Source of the DNA: Candidatus Heimdallarchaeota archaeon LC_2
GTDB taxonomy: Archaea > Asgardarchaeota > Heimdallarchaeia > Heimdallarchaeales > Kariarchaeaceae
NCBI GenBank assembly: GCA_001940725.1
Contig: MDVR01000116.1
Coordinates: 1 to 12,831, forward strand
Direction: 5' to 3'
DNA: 12,831 bases
Position numbers and translations under genes: made by a program. This document shows positions 1 through 6,950 of this stretch, in pieces. Each line of letters opens with the position of its first letter. Position 1 is the stretch's first letter. The notes under the pieces were generated by a model. It was not told the DNA's origin. It was given only the letters and a program-made list of their open reading frames with translations, and did no database searches.

Positions 1-941
1 AGAAAACCGTCGTCAGAATCATCTTCTGAGGCAGAAACTTCTTCACCGAACCATGTTAGTACGTTGTCCATTAATGTTTTACCATCATGAACTCCACCAT
101 TCCAAGCCGAATCTTCTCCAAGTGCACCTTTTTCAGTGATTGTTGAATACATATTCTTCCAATCAGCCCATTGAGCCTCGCCTGCTGCGATAACATAATG
201 ATTGTCCCCCATATCCTCAACTGCCATCATGGGGATAGTGTCGTTTACAACACCTAATCCAGAATAATAATCAAAAGTACCAACTGTGAAATCCTGATCT
301 ATGGCGTAACCAAATTCACTTGATTTTAATACTACTTCGACACCAGAAATTGTTTCTGTTCTAAGATCTACAACTGCTCCGTTATCAAAACCTAATATAG
401 ATGATGGTCCATGCATCATTACACTGGTCACTCCTGTATTGAAGATTGTATTTAATGTACCGTCTTTAACTACAGTATTGACAGCTACTCTGTATCCTCT
501 TCCATCATTATTGACGTTATCGTTTATTGCATCACCGGCAACTCTGAGGTGGGATCCAACCGCTTCGAGTACTTGATTTCCAGCGAGTTCTGGTTGATCA
601 CCATCAAAATCATCATTTCCGGCAACCCAAAGCAAACGAGCACCACTCTCACCAAACCAATCACTAATTGTGGTTAGTTCAGCTGCAGTAAATGCAGACA
701 GGGGTCCTGATAATAAAAATACATTTGTTCCATCAGCTAATCCAAAAGTTGTCGGATTGTTAAAAACAGATCCGGCAGCAGTTATATTACCTTCAAAATT
801 TTCTGCGGTGTCATTTAATTCACCGTGAGAAATATCCATATATACAACTAAATTATCAGGCAATGCTCCTGAAACACTCATTGAAGAAGTGCTCATCAGA
901 AGAATAACTGACAATGAAATTATTATGTTAATTTTTTTCAA
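1..941 (-). CDS. Secreted protein with GIFT/DUF4350-like domain, 3' end outside window
   Basis: Reading leftwards from a TTG at 941, 313 codons are open to the window edge, so the C-terminus is missing. TTG is chosen because the frame closes at 962, no ATG or GTG precedes it in frame, and an SD-like GAGG lies 8 nt upstream. Residues 1-25 form a signal peptide (two Lys, then a hydrophobic run). Residues 30-300 resemble the GIFT/DUF4350 family: a VVYMDISHG strand, then LLSGPLSAFTAAEL, a helix ending DWFGESGARLLWVAG, and LEAVGSHLRVAGDAI. The same order occurs in the N-terminal domain of the protein at 7133-9256. Related domains in GldG and IFT52 have a glutamine-amidotransferase-like fold and are usually non-catalytic. 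The last visible residues are acidic (SEDDSDDGF), like the linkers before the membrane anchors of neighbouring proteins, so an anchor probably follows just outside. Role unknown; probably extracellular binding. It is divergent from the transporter genes. Confidence 0.85.
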   Translation of the reverse strand, partial: MKKINIIISLSVILLMSTSSMSVSGALPDNLVVYMDISHGELNDTAENFEGNITAAGSVFNNPTTFGLADGTNVFLLSGPLSAFTAAELTTISDWFGESGARLLWVAGNDDFDGDQPELAGNQVLEAVGSHLRVAGDAINDNVNNDGRGYRVAVNTVVKDGTLNTIFNTGVTSVMMHGPSSILGFDNGAVVDLRTETISGVEVVLKSSEFGYAIDQDFTVGTFDYYSGLGVVNDTIPMMAVEDMGDNHYVIAAGEAQWADWKNMYSTITEKGALGEDSAWNGGVHDGKTLMDNVLTWFGEEVSASEDDSDDGF

Positions 942-949
942 TTTTTTAT

Positions 950-953
950 CCTC
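950..953 (-). promoter_or_regulatory. Shine-Dalgarno-like GAGG for the TTG start at 941
   Basis: On the minus strand GAGG is followed by eight bases (ATAAAAAA with neighbours) and then TTG. It is one of only two clear SD-like sites in the window and is what decides the non-ATG start of the left-edge gene. Confidence 0.5.
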
Positions 954-954
954 A

Positions 955-979
955 ATTGATCATATTTCTAATGATCAAT
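955..979. promoter_or_regulatory. Perfect inverted repeat ATTGATCA-9-TGATCAAT
   Basis: Arms ATTGATCA (955-962) and TGATCAAT (972-979) are perfectly complementary with a 9-nt spacer. The dyad lies directly upstream of the SD of the left-edge gene, where its transcription start or 5' leader should be. A minus-strand AT-rich stretch around 1003-1014 could be that gene's TATA box. An operator for a dimeric repressor is plausible. No regulator gene is visible in the window. Confidence 0.4.
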
Positions 980-1028
980 GAATGTTGAATTTTCAATTCA
1001 TGTTTAAATTTTATCTATGATTACAAAA

Positions 1029-1050
1029 TGATCTTGATGTCGCGAGATCA
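1029..1050. promoter_or_regulatory. Inverted repeat TGATCTTG-6-CGAGATCA in the divergent intergenic region
   Basis: Arms 1029-1036 and 1043-1050 pair over eight positions (one T-G wobble) around a 6-nt loop. It is a second dyad with a GATC core, 50 bp from the one at 955-979. The near-copies AAAATGATCTTGAT (1025-1038) and AAAATCATCTTGAT (1179-1192) differ at one base. A regulatory site for one or both divergent genes is possible; nothing identifies the regulator. Confidence 0.35.
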
Positions 1051-1134
1051 CTAAGGAAAATAAAATGACGATTTTAAATTTTTGACAATTTAGTTTAATT
1101 TTTGTATATTCATTATAGTTTTTACAAAAAAATC

Positions 1135-1151
1135 TTTTATTGAAAAATTAG
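1135..1151 (+). repeat. 17-bp element TTTTATTGAAAAATTAG, copy 1
   Basis: This 17-mer recurs exactly at 10378-10394, upstream of the ATPase gene, while this copy lies upstream of the binding-protein and permease genes. Shared control of a split transporter would explain it. The distances to the start codons differ greatly (about 220 against 24 bp) and the sequence is of low complexity, so chance is a real alternative. Confidence 0.3.
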
Positions 1152-1164
1152 TATAATATTATAC
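1151..1164. promoter_or_regulatory. Perfect 14-bp palindrome GTATAATATTATAC
   Basis: GTATAAT is followed directly by its reverse complement ATTATAC. It abuts the 17-mer at 1135-1151 and lies in the divergent region about 210 bp before the solute-binding-protein start. It resembles the TATAAT/ATTATA half-sites of Fur/PerR-type operators but lacks their central base. In a genome this AT-rich, a TATA element is an equally good reading. Confidence 0.3.
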
Positions 1165-1296
1165 GAAAACTGATCTCAAAAATCATCTTGATATTGAAAA
1201 ATCATCATCACTAAAATTACAAATGATTATAAAATGTCATTGCATTGAAAATTATTTTTTTTTGAAATTTATGATATTATTGTAAATTTGTTTCAT

Positions 1297-1313
1297 GATT
1301 TCGAATAGAAATC
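1297..1313 (+). promoter_or_regulatory. Inverted repeat GATTTC-5-GAAATC upstream of the transporter genes
   Basis: Arms 1297-1302 and 1308-1313 are perfect 6-bp complements around GAATA. The repeat lies about 30 bp upstream of the probable TATA element at 1341, a usual place for a regulator site in archaeal promoters. Together with the three dyads further left it is the main content of the 432-bp gap 942-1373, where I see no further gene. Confidence 0.3.
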
Positions 1314-1340
1314 GCAAAGAGAATTCATAATTGATAATAA

Positions 1341-1349
1341 TTTTAAAAG
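1341..1349 (+). promoter_or_regulatory. Probable TATA box TTTTAAAAG, leaderless promoter
   Basis: The AT-only core is centred about 29 bp before the ATG at 1374, near the spacing between a TATA box and the transcription start in archaea. No SD precedes that ATG. Together this suggests a leaderless transcript and favours ATG 1374 over the in-frame TTG at 1356. Confidence 0.4.
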
Positions 1350-1373
1350 ACCAAATTGCTTATTGACATCGAT

Positions 1374-2867
1374 ATGGTATCCCATAAAAATAATAATAGA
1401 ATTCTCTTTATAAGTACTCTATTTACTTTATTTCTACTGTTTTTCTCTCAGGTAGCACTTCCAGCCACTGCGAGCAAAAGTACAATTACACCTGATCAAT
1501 CTCCTGGTGTAATAAATATTATTACTCGCCATGAATCTGGGATTTTGGATTCCTTTGCTGAAGGTTTTCTAGCCTCCAGCTTTGCTCAAGATATTGGATA
1601 TACTACTAGTGATAAAAATAAAATTGTATTTTGGACAGTTCAAACTACACAAGGTTGGCAAACTGCTCTCGGAAGAACTGGTGAAGGAGCTATGGATTTA
1701 GCATGGGGTGGTGGACCACCTTTATTTGATTCAATGATAGAAGCCAATTTGCTTCAACCAATTAATAATTTAAATGATCAAGATCTAATGAATCTTATTG
1801 ATGCTCAAGTTCCTACAGAAGTTGCTGGGGTTGAAATGACTAAAATATCAAATTCTGATCTAATGTGGGCAGCAAATGTAATTTCTTCATTTGGGTTTAC
1901 TGTAAATAATAAAGTTCTTGCGGATTTTGGTCTTGAAAAACCATCAACTTGGGAAGAACTTGCTTCACCGGATTTTTTCGTTGATGAAAACATTGCTTCA
2001 ATTGCTATGGGAAATCCCCCAGAAACTACATCCAATACTCGAATTTATCAAATTATTCTTCAACAATTTGGATGGGAAAGAGGATGGGAAATTTTAATGA
2101 GTATGGCAGGAAACGGAGCGATTTTTGGTGGATCCTTGGCAACTAGGGCTGGTGTGATTCAGGAACAAGTTGCTGTTTCAATGACCATAGATTTCTATGG
2201 AGTTTATGCTGCAACTGAATGTTCTGACTGTGAATATGTTATTCCTACAGATGGTACAGCTATTAATGGTGATCCAATTGCGGTAGCTGCAAATATGATC
2301 AATCCAGAAGCAGCAGCAGCTTTCATGAAATATACATTCAGTGATGAAGGTCAATCTTTATGGATTAAAAATGATAGATTACCTATTGCAGTTGGTGCAT
2401 TTAACACACCATTAGGTCAGACAAGACCTGATGTTGCAGAATTATATAATGTGACTTTAACAAATCAAGGAATTGATTTTGATGATGATTTAGCTTTAGC
2501 AACTCTTGAAACAACCATTGAATATTTTGATTCTACTATTTCAGATATTCATGCTGATTTGAAAATTGTTTGGTCAGAACTAGTTAATTCTTTTAAAGAT
2601 GGAACAATTACTCGTGCAGAATTTGATGCTAAAGTGACTGAATTGGCTGCACCTCAATTAACACTTGACGAGGCAAAAGTTGCGAATACTCAAATAAAAT
2701 CAAGTGCACAATATAAAGTTGATATTAAGAATGAATGGTTAGAAACTGCTAGAACTAGATATATTGGAAGTTCTGAAGATGATTCGCCATTTCCCGCTTT
2801 ATGGTCATTTTTCTCAATTGTGGCCATAATGATGGTTATTTCTATATTAAGGAAAAAAAGGACTTAA
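1374..2867 (+). CDS. Membrane-anchored ABC transporter solute-binding protein (AfuA/FbpA-like)
   Basis: A 497-residue extracellular substrate receptor of an ABC importer. The ATG at 1374 gives a compact signal peptide (residues 1-33); the TTG six codons upstream only adds LIDID. The COG1840-like features are WGGGPPLFDSM (111-121), PSTWEELASPDFF (190-202), an IAMGNPPET segment (210-218) followed by QQFGWERGWEIL, and DFYGVYAA (273-280), near where iron-binding members carry their Tyr ligands. An ECSDC pair (CxxC, 283-286) is unusual. Residues from about 370 to 465 are an extra, largely helical region after the normal C-lobe and look like a stalk. It ends in SSEDDSPFP, a hydrophobic helix (about 475-492) and RKKRT, so the protein is anchored at its C-terminus rather than by a lipobox. 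The permease gene follows after 24 bp. Iron(III) is the family's commonest substrate, but thiamine, phosphonate or phosphoglycerate relatives exist, so the ligand is open. Confidence 0.88.
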   Translation: MVSHKNNNRILFISTLFTLFLLFFSQVALPATASKSTITPDQSPGVINIITRHESGILDSFAEGFLASSFAQDIGYTTSDKNKIVFWTVQTTQGWQTALGRTGEGAMDLAWGGGPPLFDSMIEANLLQPINNLNDQDLMNLIDAQVPTEVAGVEMTKISNSDLMWAANVISSFGFTVNNKVLADFGLEKPSTWEELASPDFFVDENIASIAMGNPPETTSNTRIYQIILQQFGWERGWEILMSMAGNGAIFGGSLATRAGVIQEQVAVSMTIDFYGVYAATECSDCEYVIPTDGTAINGDPIAVAANMINPEAAAAFMKYTFSDEGQSLWIKNDRLPIAVGAFNTPLGQTRPDVAELYNVTLTNQGIDFDDDLALATLETTIEYFDSTISDIHADLKIVWSELVNSFKDGTITRAEFDAKVTELAAPQLTLDEAKVANTQIKSSAQYKVDIKNEWLETARTRYIGSSEDDSPFPALWSFFSIVAIMMVISILRKKRT

Positions 2868-2891
2868 TTACGTAATAAAAAACCGACGATT

Positions 2892-4811
2892 GTGTACTCC
2901 TTAAATCAAGGATCGCTTTCTAATTTATTTTCTAAAATTAAAACGCATTTCTCAAACAATTCAATGATTTACATTTTTGTATACCCCATTGTCATATTTT
3001 TCTCAATATTCCTAATCATACCTACTCTTATGGTTATAATGTCTGCATTTCGTAATGATGATGGTTCATTTAATTTTGTTTTTTGGGATAGGACATTTTC
3101 CTCGACTTTATTTATAGAAGATCCTGGGCGTCTGTTCAATAAATATATTTTAAATCCAAAAGTAGCTTGGAATGAATGGTTCAGCAAGGATGAAGTATTA
3201 GGAGAAACATGGTATATTATTGAAGGAGTAGATCATGGAATCATATTGAATTCAATAATAATTGCAGTATTCACAACAATAATCTCTTTGATAATAGGTA
3301 TTTCTCTTGCTTTATTTATGGCGAAACGTGACTTTCGCGGAAAACAATTAGTCAGTATGTTAATTTTGATTCCATTAATTATACCCCCTTTTGTTGGAGG
3401 AATGGGTTTTTGGCAGATGTTTGGACAAACTGGATTGATTAACACTGAGATACTTATGCCATATTTTGGAGTACGATTTATTATAAAGGGATTAGCTGCT
3501 ATTATTTTTGTCGAAGCATTTCATTATTATACTCTTGTTTATCTGAATGTATATAGTTCTCTGAGCAATATAGATCCATCGCTTGAAGAGCAAGCTAAGA
3601 ACATGGGGGCAAAGGGTTTCACACTAATGAGAACTGTTACTTTACCTTTAGCTATGCCGGGGATAGCTGCAGGTGGTATCTTGACATTCATATTAGCTAT
3701 TGAAGATTTAGGCACCCCAATCGTATTTGCGGCTCGTGGTGATAATCAAGCCAAGAAAACAATGACTTATTACATTTTTTCTAATTTAACTAACACAAAT
3801 CCAAATTCCGTTAATATTGTCCCACCCATCACTGCAGTAATATCTTCTATATTATTATTTATTGCAATTTTAGGATTTATATTTATTCGTAAATATGTTT
3901 CGATGAGATCTTATTCTATGTTAGGTAAGGGTAGGGCTGGAAAAGTAAGCAGGCCAAGACCTAGTCGTCTTGAATATTTTATTTTTTATCCAACTTTTCT
4001 TATTATTTTCCTATTATCGGTTATTTCACATATAGGAGTTTTATATCTAGCGTTTAACACTACAACAACATTTCCACCTGATTGGGGAAGTGAAAATTTT
4101 GATTATGTATTTTCTTCAACTCATGACGTTGTTCCATTCATAATTAATACTATACAATATTCTCTAATTTCATTAGTTGTAGTACTTATTTTTGGCACAA
4201 TGGCAGCATATGCGATTTCAAGGGTTGAATTCAAAGGTAAAGCTTTATTTGATACATTAATTACAATTCCAATCGCAATACCCGGAGTAGTAGTAGGACT
4301 TGGTTATATAGTTTTATTTTCTGATTCATTTAATTACAATGTGATGGCATGGTTTGGAGTGGAATCTGACTTTAGATTCACATTTGATCCATTCATTTAT
4401 CCTGTTTTGTTGCTAATTGCCTCGTACGCTGTCCGTAAATTCCCTTTTGCTGTTAGATCTATTTTTGCCGGATTACAACAAACTAGTGTGGCATTAGAAG
4501 AAGCATCATATAACTTAGGGGCATCAAGATCAAAAACAATAAAATCCATCACTCTCCCTTTAATATCTCTGAATATAGCTGCAGGTGGTCTAATTGCATT
4601 AGTGTATACTCTTGCAGAGGTTTCTACAACTTTGATCATAGTATTTCAAGCAAAGTACGGCACAATAACATGGACAATGGGAACTCAACAAACATCTCGA
4701 TTAGGGGTATTTGCGGCATTAGGGGTATTATTAATGGCAGTTCAAATCATTAGTTTGGTAATTTCGAATCTATTACTAAAGAATAGAACTGAAGCAATGA
4801 CTGGAATCTAA
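2892..4811 (+). CDS. ABC importer permease, two fused membrane domains (FbpB-like)
   Basis: A 639-residue inner permease made of two tandem binding-protein-dependent transport domains. Each half has the cytoplasmic EAA loop that docks the ATPase: EEQAKNMGAKGFTLMRTVTL (232-251) and EEASYNLGASRSKTIKSITL (536-555), both followed by PL and helices. About twelve membrane segments can be drawn, six per half, with the junction near 340-360 (basic, RAGKVSRPRPSR). A hydrophilic stretch of about 60 residues (54-115) separates TM1 from TM2 and should face outside. The start is GTG at 2892; an in-frame ATG at 2964 would remove the cytoplasmic N-terminus and begin at the first helix, so GTG is preferred. 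It lies 24 bp after the binding-protein gene in one operon, with no ATPase gene following; the partner is probably the ATPase at 10418. The fused layout is typical of FbpB/AfuB-like systems. Confidence 0.92.
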   Translation: MYSLNQGSLSNLFSKIKTHFSNNSMIYIFVYPIVIFFSIFLIIPTLMVIMSAFRNDDGSFNFVFWDRTFSSTLFIEDPGRLFNKYILNPKVAWNEWFSKDEVLGETWYIIEGVDHGIILNSIIIAVFTTIISLIIGISLALFMAKRDFRGKQLVSMLILIPLIIPPFVGGMGFWQMFGQTGLINTEILMPYFGVRFIIKGLAAIIFVEAFHYYTLVYLNVYSSLSNIDPSLEEQAKNMGAKGFTLMRTVTLPLAMPGIAAGGILTFILAIEDLGTPIVFAARGDNQAKKTMTYYIFSNLTNTNPNSVNIVPPITAVISSILLFIAILGFIFIRKYVSMRSYSMLGKGRAGKVSRPRPSRLEYFIFYPTFLIIFLLSVISHIGVLYLAFNTTTTFPPDWGSENFDYVFSSTHDVVPFIINTIQYSLISLVVVLIFGTMAAYAISRVEFKGKALFDTLITIPIAIPGVVVGLGYIVLFSDSFNYNVMAWFGVESDFRFTFDPFIYPVLLLIASYAVRKFPFAVRSIFAGLQQTSVALEEASYNLGASRSKTIKSITLPLISLNIAAGGLIALVYTLAEVSTTLIIVFQAKYGTITWTMGTQQTSRLGVFAALGVLLMAVQIISLVISNLLLKNRTEAMTGI

Positions 4812-4859
4812 AGATTGTAGAATCTTATGAATAGCAATAATTTTTATTTGTAATTCATA
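4811..4859. terminator. Convergent intergenic hairpins, probable terminator region
   Basis: Just after the permease stop, AAGATT-GTAG-AATCTT (4811-4826) forms a 6-bp stem with a 4-nt loop. It is followed by TATGAAT (4826-4832) and ATTCATA (4853-4859), which flank a T5 run at 4841-4845. The 78-bp gap separates two convergent genes, so these structures probably end the transporter transcript. Confidence 0.4.
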
Positions 4860-4889
4860 GATAAGAATAAATTAATACTTTTTTGCAAA

Positions 4890-6575
4890 TTATTTTAAAT
4901 TTTTACGATACAATTTTCCTACGACTAGAGTGATTGTAAATATACTAATCAAGTATAGATGAAAACCTATAGGAGAATCATCTTCATTCGATTTGGGTTC
5001 TTCTACTGCTTCTAAAGGAATTACTTCAACAACTGCTGACCTATTACCTCTCCCCATAATGTTTTGACCAATAATATAATAATAAAATTTATTATTTGCT
5101 GTAACAGCTTCATCAATATAACTATTATCAGTAGTTGATTTAATAAATCGAAATAAATCTCTTGAGTATGATACTTCACTTGCCCGGAATATGAAAACAG
5201 TTTCTACGTCATCTCCAACTGCAACTGGAAAAGTCCAATTAAGTTGAACCATCACATTCAATGGGGTAATAATTAGATTGGCAGGTCCGGGTTTAAGGAT
5301 TGAACCAAATGCAGTATCAATATAAAATTTGTTAGAAAGAAAACTTTCATTACTACTATTATCAACAGCAGTAATTTGATATTTGTATTTGACACCTTTA
5401 GATAGACCTTGTTCACTATATGAGTTAACAAAGCTTGAATCGATATAAATTCCATCTTTGTAAATATTATAATGATCGAAATCTAATTCCTCATTAGCCA
5501 CCCAAATTAATGAAATTTCGCTATCCCCTATTACATCACCTTCTATATCAAAGGGTGAGAAGGGTGCACGAAGATCAGCTAATTCAGGATTCATATTAAT
5601 AGTAAGATCAACAGGTCGATGATCTGAAATTAGAATCTCAGACTGGTAGACAGTCGAATTGACCAGTTTATCAAAAAAGAAATCATTCACAAAATTGTAA
5701 TCAATCCTACCCGACCAAATATCATGAACAACGGTAAAACCAGGATCGTTTGGGTTGAGAATTCGATATGAATCAATCCAATTATGTACGGTCGAGGCCG
5801 CAGGATGAGAACTATTTAATAACATTTCAATTGTTTCTGTATCTAAACTCGATTGGGTAGGTGCGTTATCTCCAAAATCTAAAGGAGAATCTGCATTGAA
5901 ATCGCCAGTATAAATTACTGGAACAGGTCCTAAATCATCAATATAATTTATTAAACCTTCCATATCGGTGATACGTTGAACAGCTCCTGCTTCACAACAA
6001 GGAAAATGTGTTCCGATAATATGAATATTAGTGTTATCCACATTAATTTCGACATGCATCACATCATGATTTAACTCCCACTCAGTTCCATCATCTAATG
6101 TACTAGTCTGCCACTGTGTGAAATTAACTATAGGAAATCTACTTAAAACTGCAACTCCTGCTGTAAAGCTGGGTTCATTTAATGCCACTCCCTCATAAGG
6201 GGTTTCATTGGGGAAATAAGCATTAAATTCATCTATAATTGATAGGAATTCTTCATCATTACTACCAACCCACGCTCCTGTTTCAACTAAAAACATAATA
6301 TCTGGGTTCGTATCTTTAACTGCATCTACCCATTCAGGATGTTTTCCTGAGTTTTCTATATTAAAGTTTAATAATTTAAATACGACTGGTTCTTCTTGAC
6401 TAGGATTTATTTTATTAATTTTATATTCATTGAAATTGATCTTCTGAATAATCTTATCATCAACTTGCTGTGTTGTTGAGTTGAATACGAAAATAGAATT
6501 ATTTCCAGCATTTGTAGGTAAAATGCTTGTAGTGATCAATATCAAAATAGCCATAAACAAAATTTGGGGTTTCAT
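4890..6575 (-). CDS. Surface-anchored EEP-family hydrolase with two FN3 domains
   Basis: 561 residues from ATG 6575. An in-frame TTG at 6602 would add nine, but the ATG gives a better signal peptide (1-24). The endonuclease/exonuclease/phosphatase domain (about 65-330) keeps every metal and catalytic motif: NFNIE (Asn72), FLVETG (Glu98), IIGTHF (His190), YTGDFN (Asp225, Asn227), GRIDYNF (Asp292) and SDHRP (Asp318, His319). An active Mg-dependent phosphodiesterase, phosphatase or nuclease is therefore expected; the family includes DNase I-like nucleases, sphingomyelinases and inositol phosphatases, and the substrate cannot be told. Two Cys (193-194) follow the catalytic His by two residues. 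Two fibronectin type III-like repeats (about 338-421 and 428-521) lead to SNEDDSPIG, a membrane helix (about 536-553) and YRKNLK, placing the enzyme outside the cell. It is a paralogue of the protein at 7133-9256 and convergent with the transporter genes. Confidence 0.9.
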   Translation of the reverse strand: MKPQILFMAILILITTSILPTNAGNNSIFVFNSTTQQVDDKIIQKINFNEYKINKINPSQEEPVVFKLLNFNIENSGKHPEWVDAVKDTNPDIMFLVETGAWVGSNDEEFLSIIDEFNAYFPNETPYEGVALNEPSFTAGVAVLSRFPIVNFTQWQTSTLDDGTEWELNHDVMHVEINVDNTNIHIIGTHFPCCEAGAVQRITDMEGLINYIDDLGPVPVIYTGDFNADSPLDFGDNAPTQSSLDTETIEMLLNSSHPAASTVHNWIDSYRILNPNDPGFTVVHDIWSGRIDYNFVNDFFFDKLVNSTVYQSEILISDHRPVDLTINMNPELADLRAPFSPFDIEGDVIGDSEISLIWVANEELDFDHYNIYKDGIYIDSSFVNSYSEQGLSKGVKYKYQITAVDNSSNESFLSNKFYIDTAFGSILKPGPANLIITPLNVMVQLNWTFPVAVGDDVETVFIFRASEVSYSRDLFRFIKSTTDNSYIDEAVTANNKFYYYIIGQNIMGRGNRSAVVEVIPLEAVEEPKSNEDDSPIGFHLYLISIFTITLVVGKLYRKNLK

Positions 6576-6627
6576 ACCTGTTTGATACAAATTTGAAAAC
6601 AATTAAAATGATATTATTTGGAAACAA

Positions 6628-6640
6628 TATTTAATTTATA
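6628..6640 (-). promoter_or_regulatory. Candidate TATA box for the 4890-6575 gene
   Basis: The minus strand reads TATAAATTAAATA, which would place the start of transcription near 6608 and give a leader of about 33 nt to ATG 6575. A second AT-only stretch on the minus strand at 6600-6608 lies about 29 bp before that ATG and could instead drive a leaderless transcript. The rest of the 6603-6790 gap shows nothing I can name. Confidence 0.3.
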
Positions 6641-6790
6641 GAATTTATAATTGCATTCAGAAATGTATTGATTCCATAATGAAAGAGAAATTTAAAATAA
6701 TAATTTCCATATCTATTTTTTTCATACAATAGCTCATCCAAAACTAAGATGTGGTCAAATTATGAATTAATTAATACTATTTAGAAATTT

Positions 6791-6796
6791 AAAAAA
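6791..6796 (-). terminator. T6 terminator of the tRNA gene
   Basis: Six Ts on the minus strand directly follow the encoded CCA end of the tRNA. Oligo-T is the usual termination signal of archaeal RNA polymerase. Confidence 0.5.
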
Positions 6797-6906
6797 TGGC
6801 GTCGCTGGCAGGATTTGAACCTGCGACCTATCGGTTTCAATAGAAGCCGGTTGATAATAGACTATGTTTAACAGCCGATTGCTCTTCCGGGCTAAGCTAC
6901 AGCGAC
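6797..6906 (-). tRNA. tRNA-Asn(GUU) with intron
   Basis: Folding the minus strand by hand gives a full cloverleaf. The acceptor stem is GTCGCTG/CAGCGAC. The D stem is GCTT/GAGC with GG in the loop. The anticodon stem is ATCGG/CCGAT with loop CTGTTAA, and the T arm is GCAGG-TTCAAAT-CCTGC. The discriminator is G and CCA is encoded (6799-6797). The anticodon GTT (6872-6870) means asparagine, and G73 agrees with Asn. The anticodon loop is interrupted by 33 nt after position 37, the standard archaeal intron site, so the spliced tRNA has 77 nt. This gene is the best single piece of evidence that the contig is archaeal. It is transcribed in the same direction as the hydrolase gene at 4890-6575, with its own promoter and terminator. 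Confidence 0.95.
6836..6868 (-). other. tRNA intron, 33 nt, between positions 37 and 38
   Basis: Removing these bases restores a 7-nt anticodon loop and a perfect 5-bp stem. The boundary could slip by a base or two because A residues flank both junctions. The bulge-helix-bulge needed by the archaeal splicing endonuclease can only be drawn imperfectly by hand: the central helix has a mismatch. Inside the intron, CATAG (from 6866) can pair with CTATTG near the 3' end with one bulged base. Confidence 0.8.
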
Positions 6907-6933
6907 CCCTGTAATTAATTCTAACAAAATTTA

Positions 6934-6943
6934 GAATATATTC
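6934..6943 (-). promoter_or_regulatory. Probable TATA box of the tRNA gene
   Basis: The palindromic GAATATATTC is centred about 32 bp upstream of the first tRNA base. This would start transcription a few bases before the mature 5' end, as expected for an archaeal tRNA. Confidence 0.45.
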
Positions 6944-6950
6944 CTAGTTG

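Noticed and set aside
1356..1373. TTG at 1356 as start of the solute-binding protein
   Set aside because: It only adds six residues ahead of a good signal peptide. ATG 1374 fits the TATA spacing for a leaderless transcript.
6576..6602. TTG at 6602 as start of the FN3 hydrolase
   Set aside because: ATG 6575 gives a compact signal peptide; no SD supports the TTG. It remains possible, since a TATA box lies 32 bp upstream of it.
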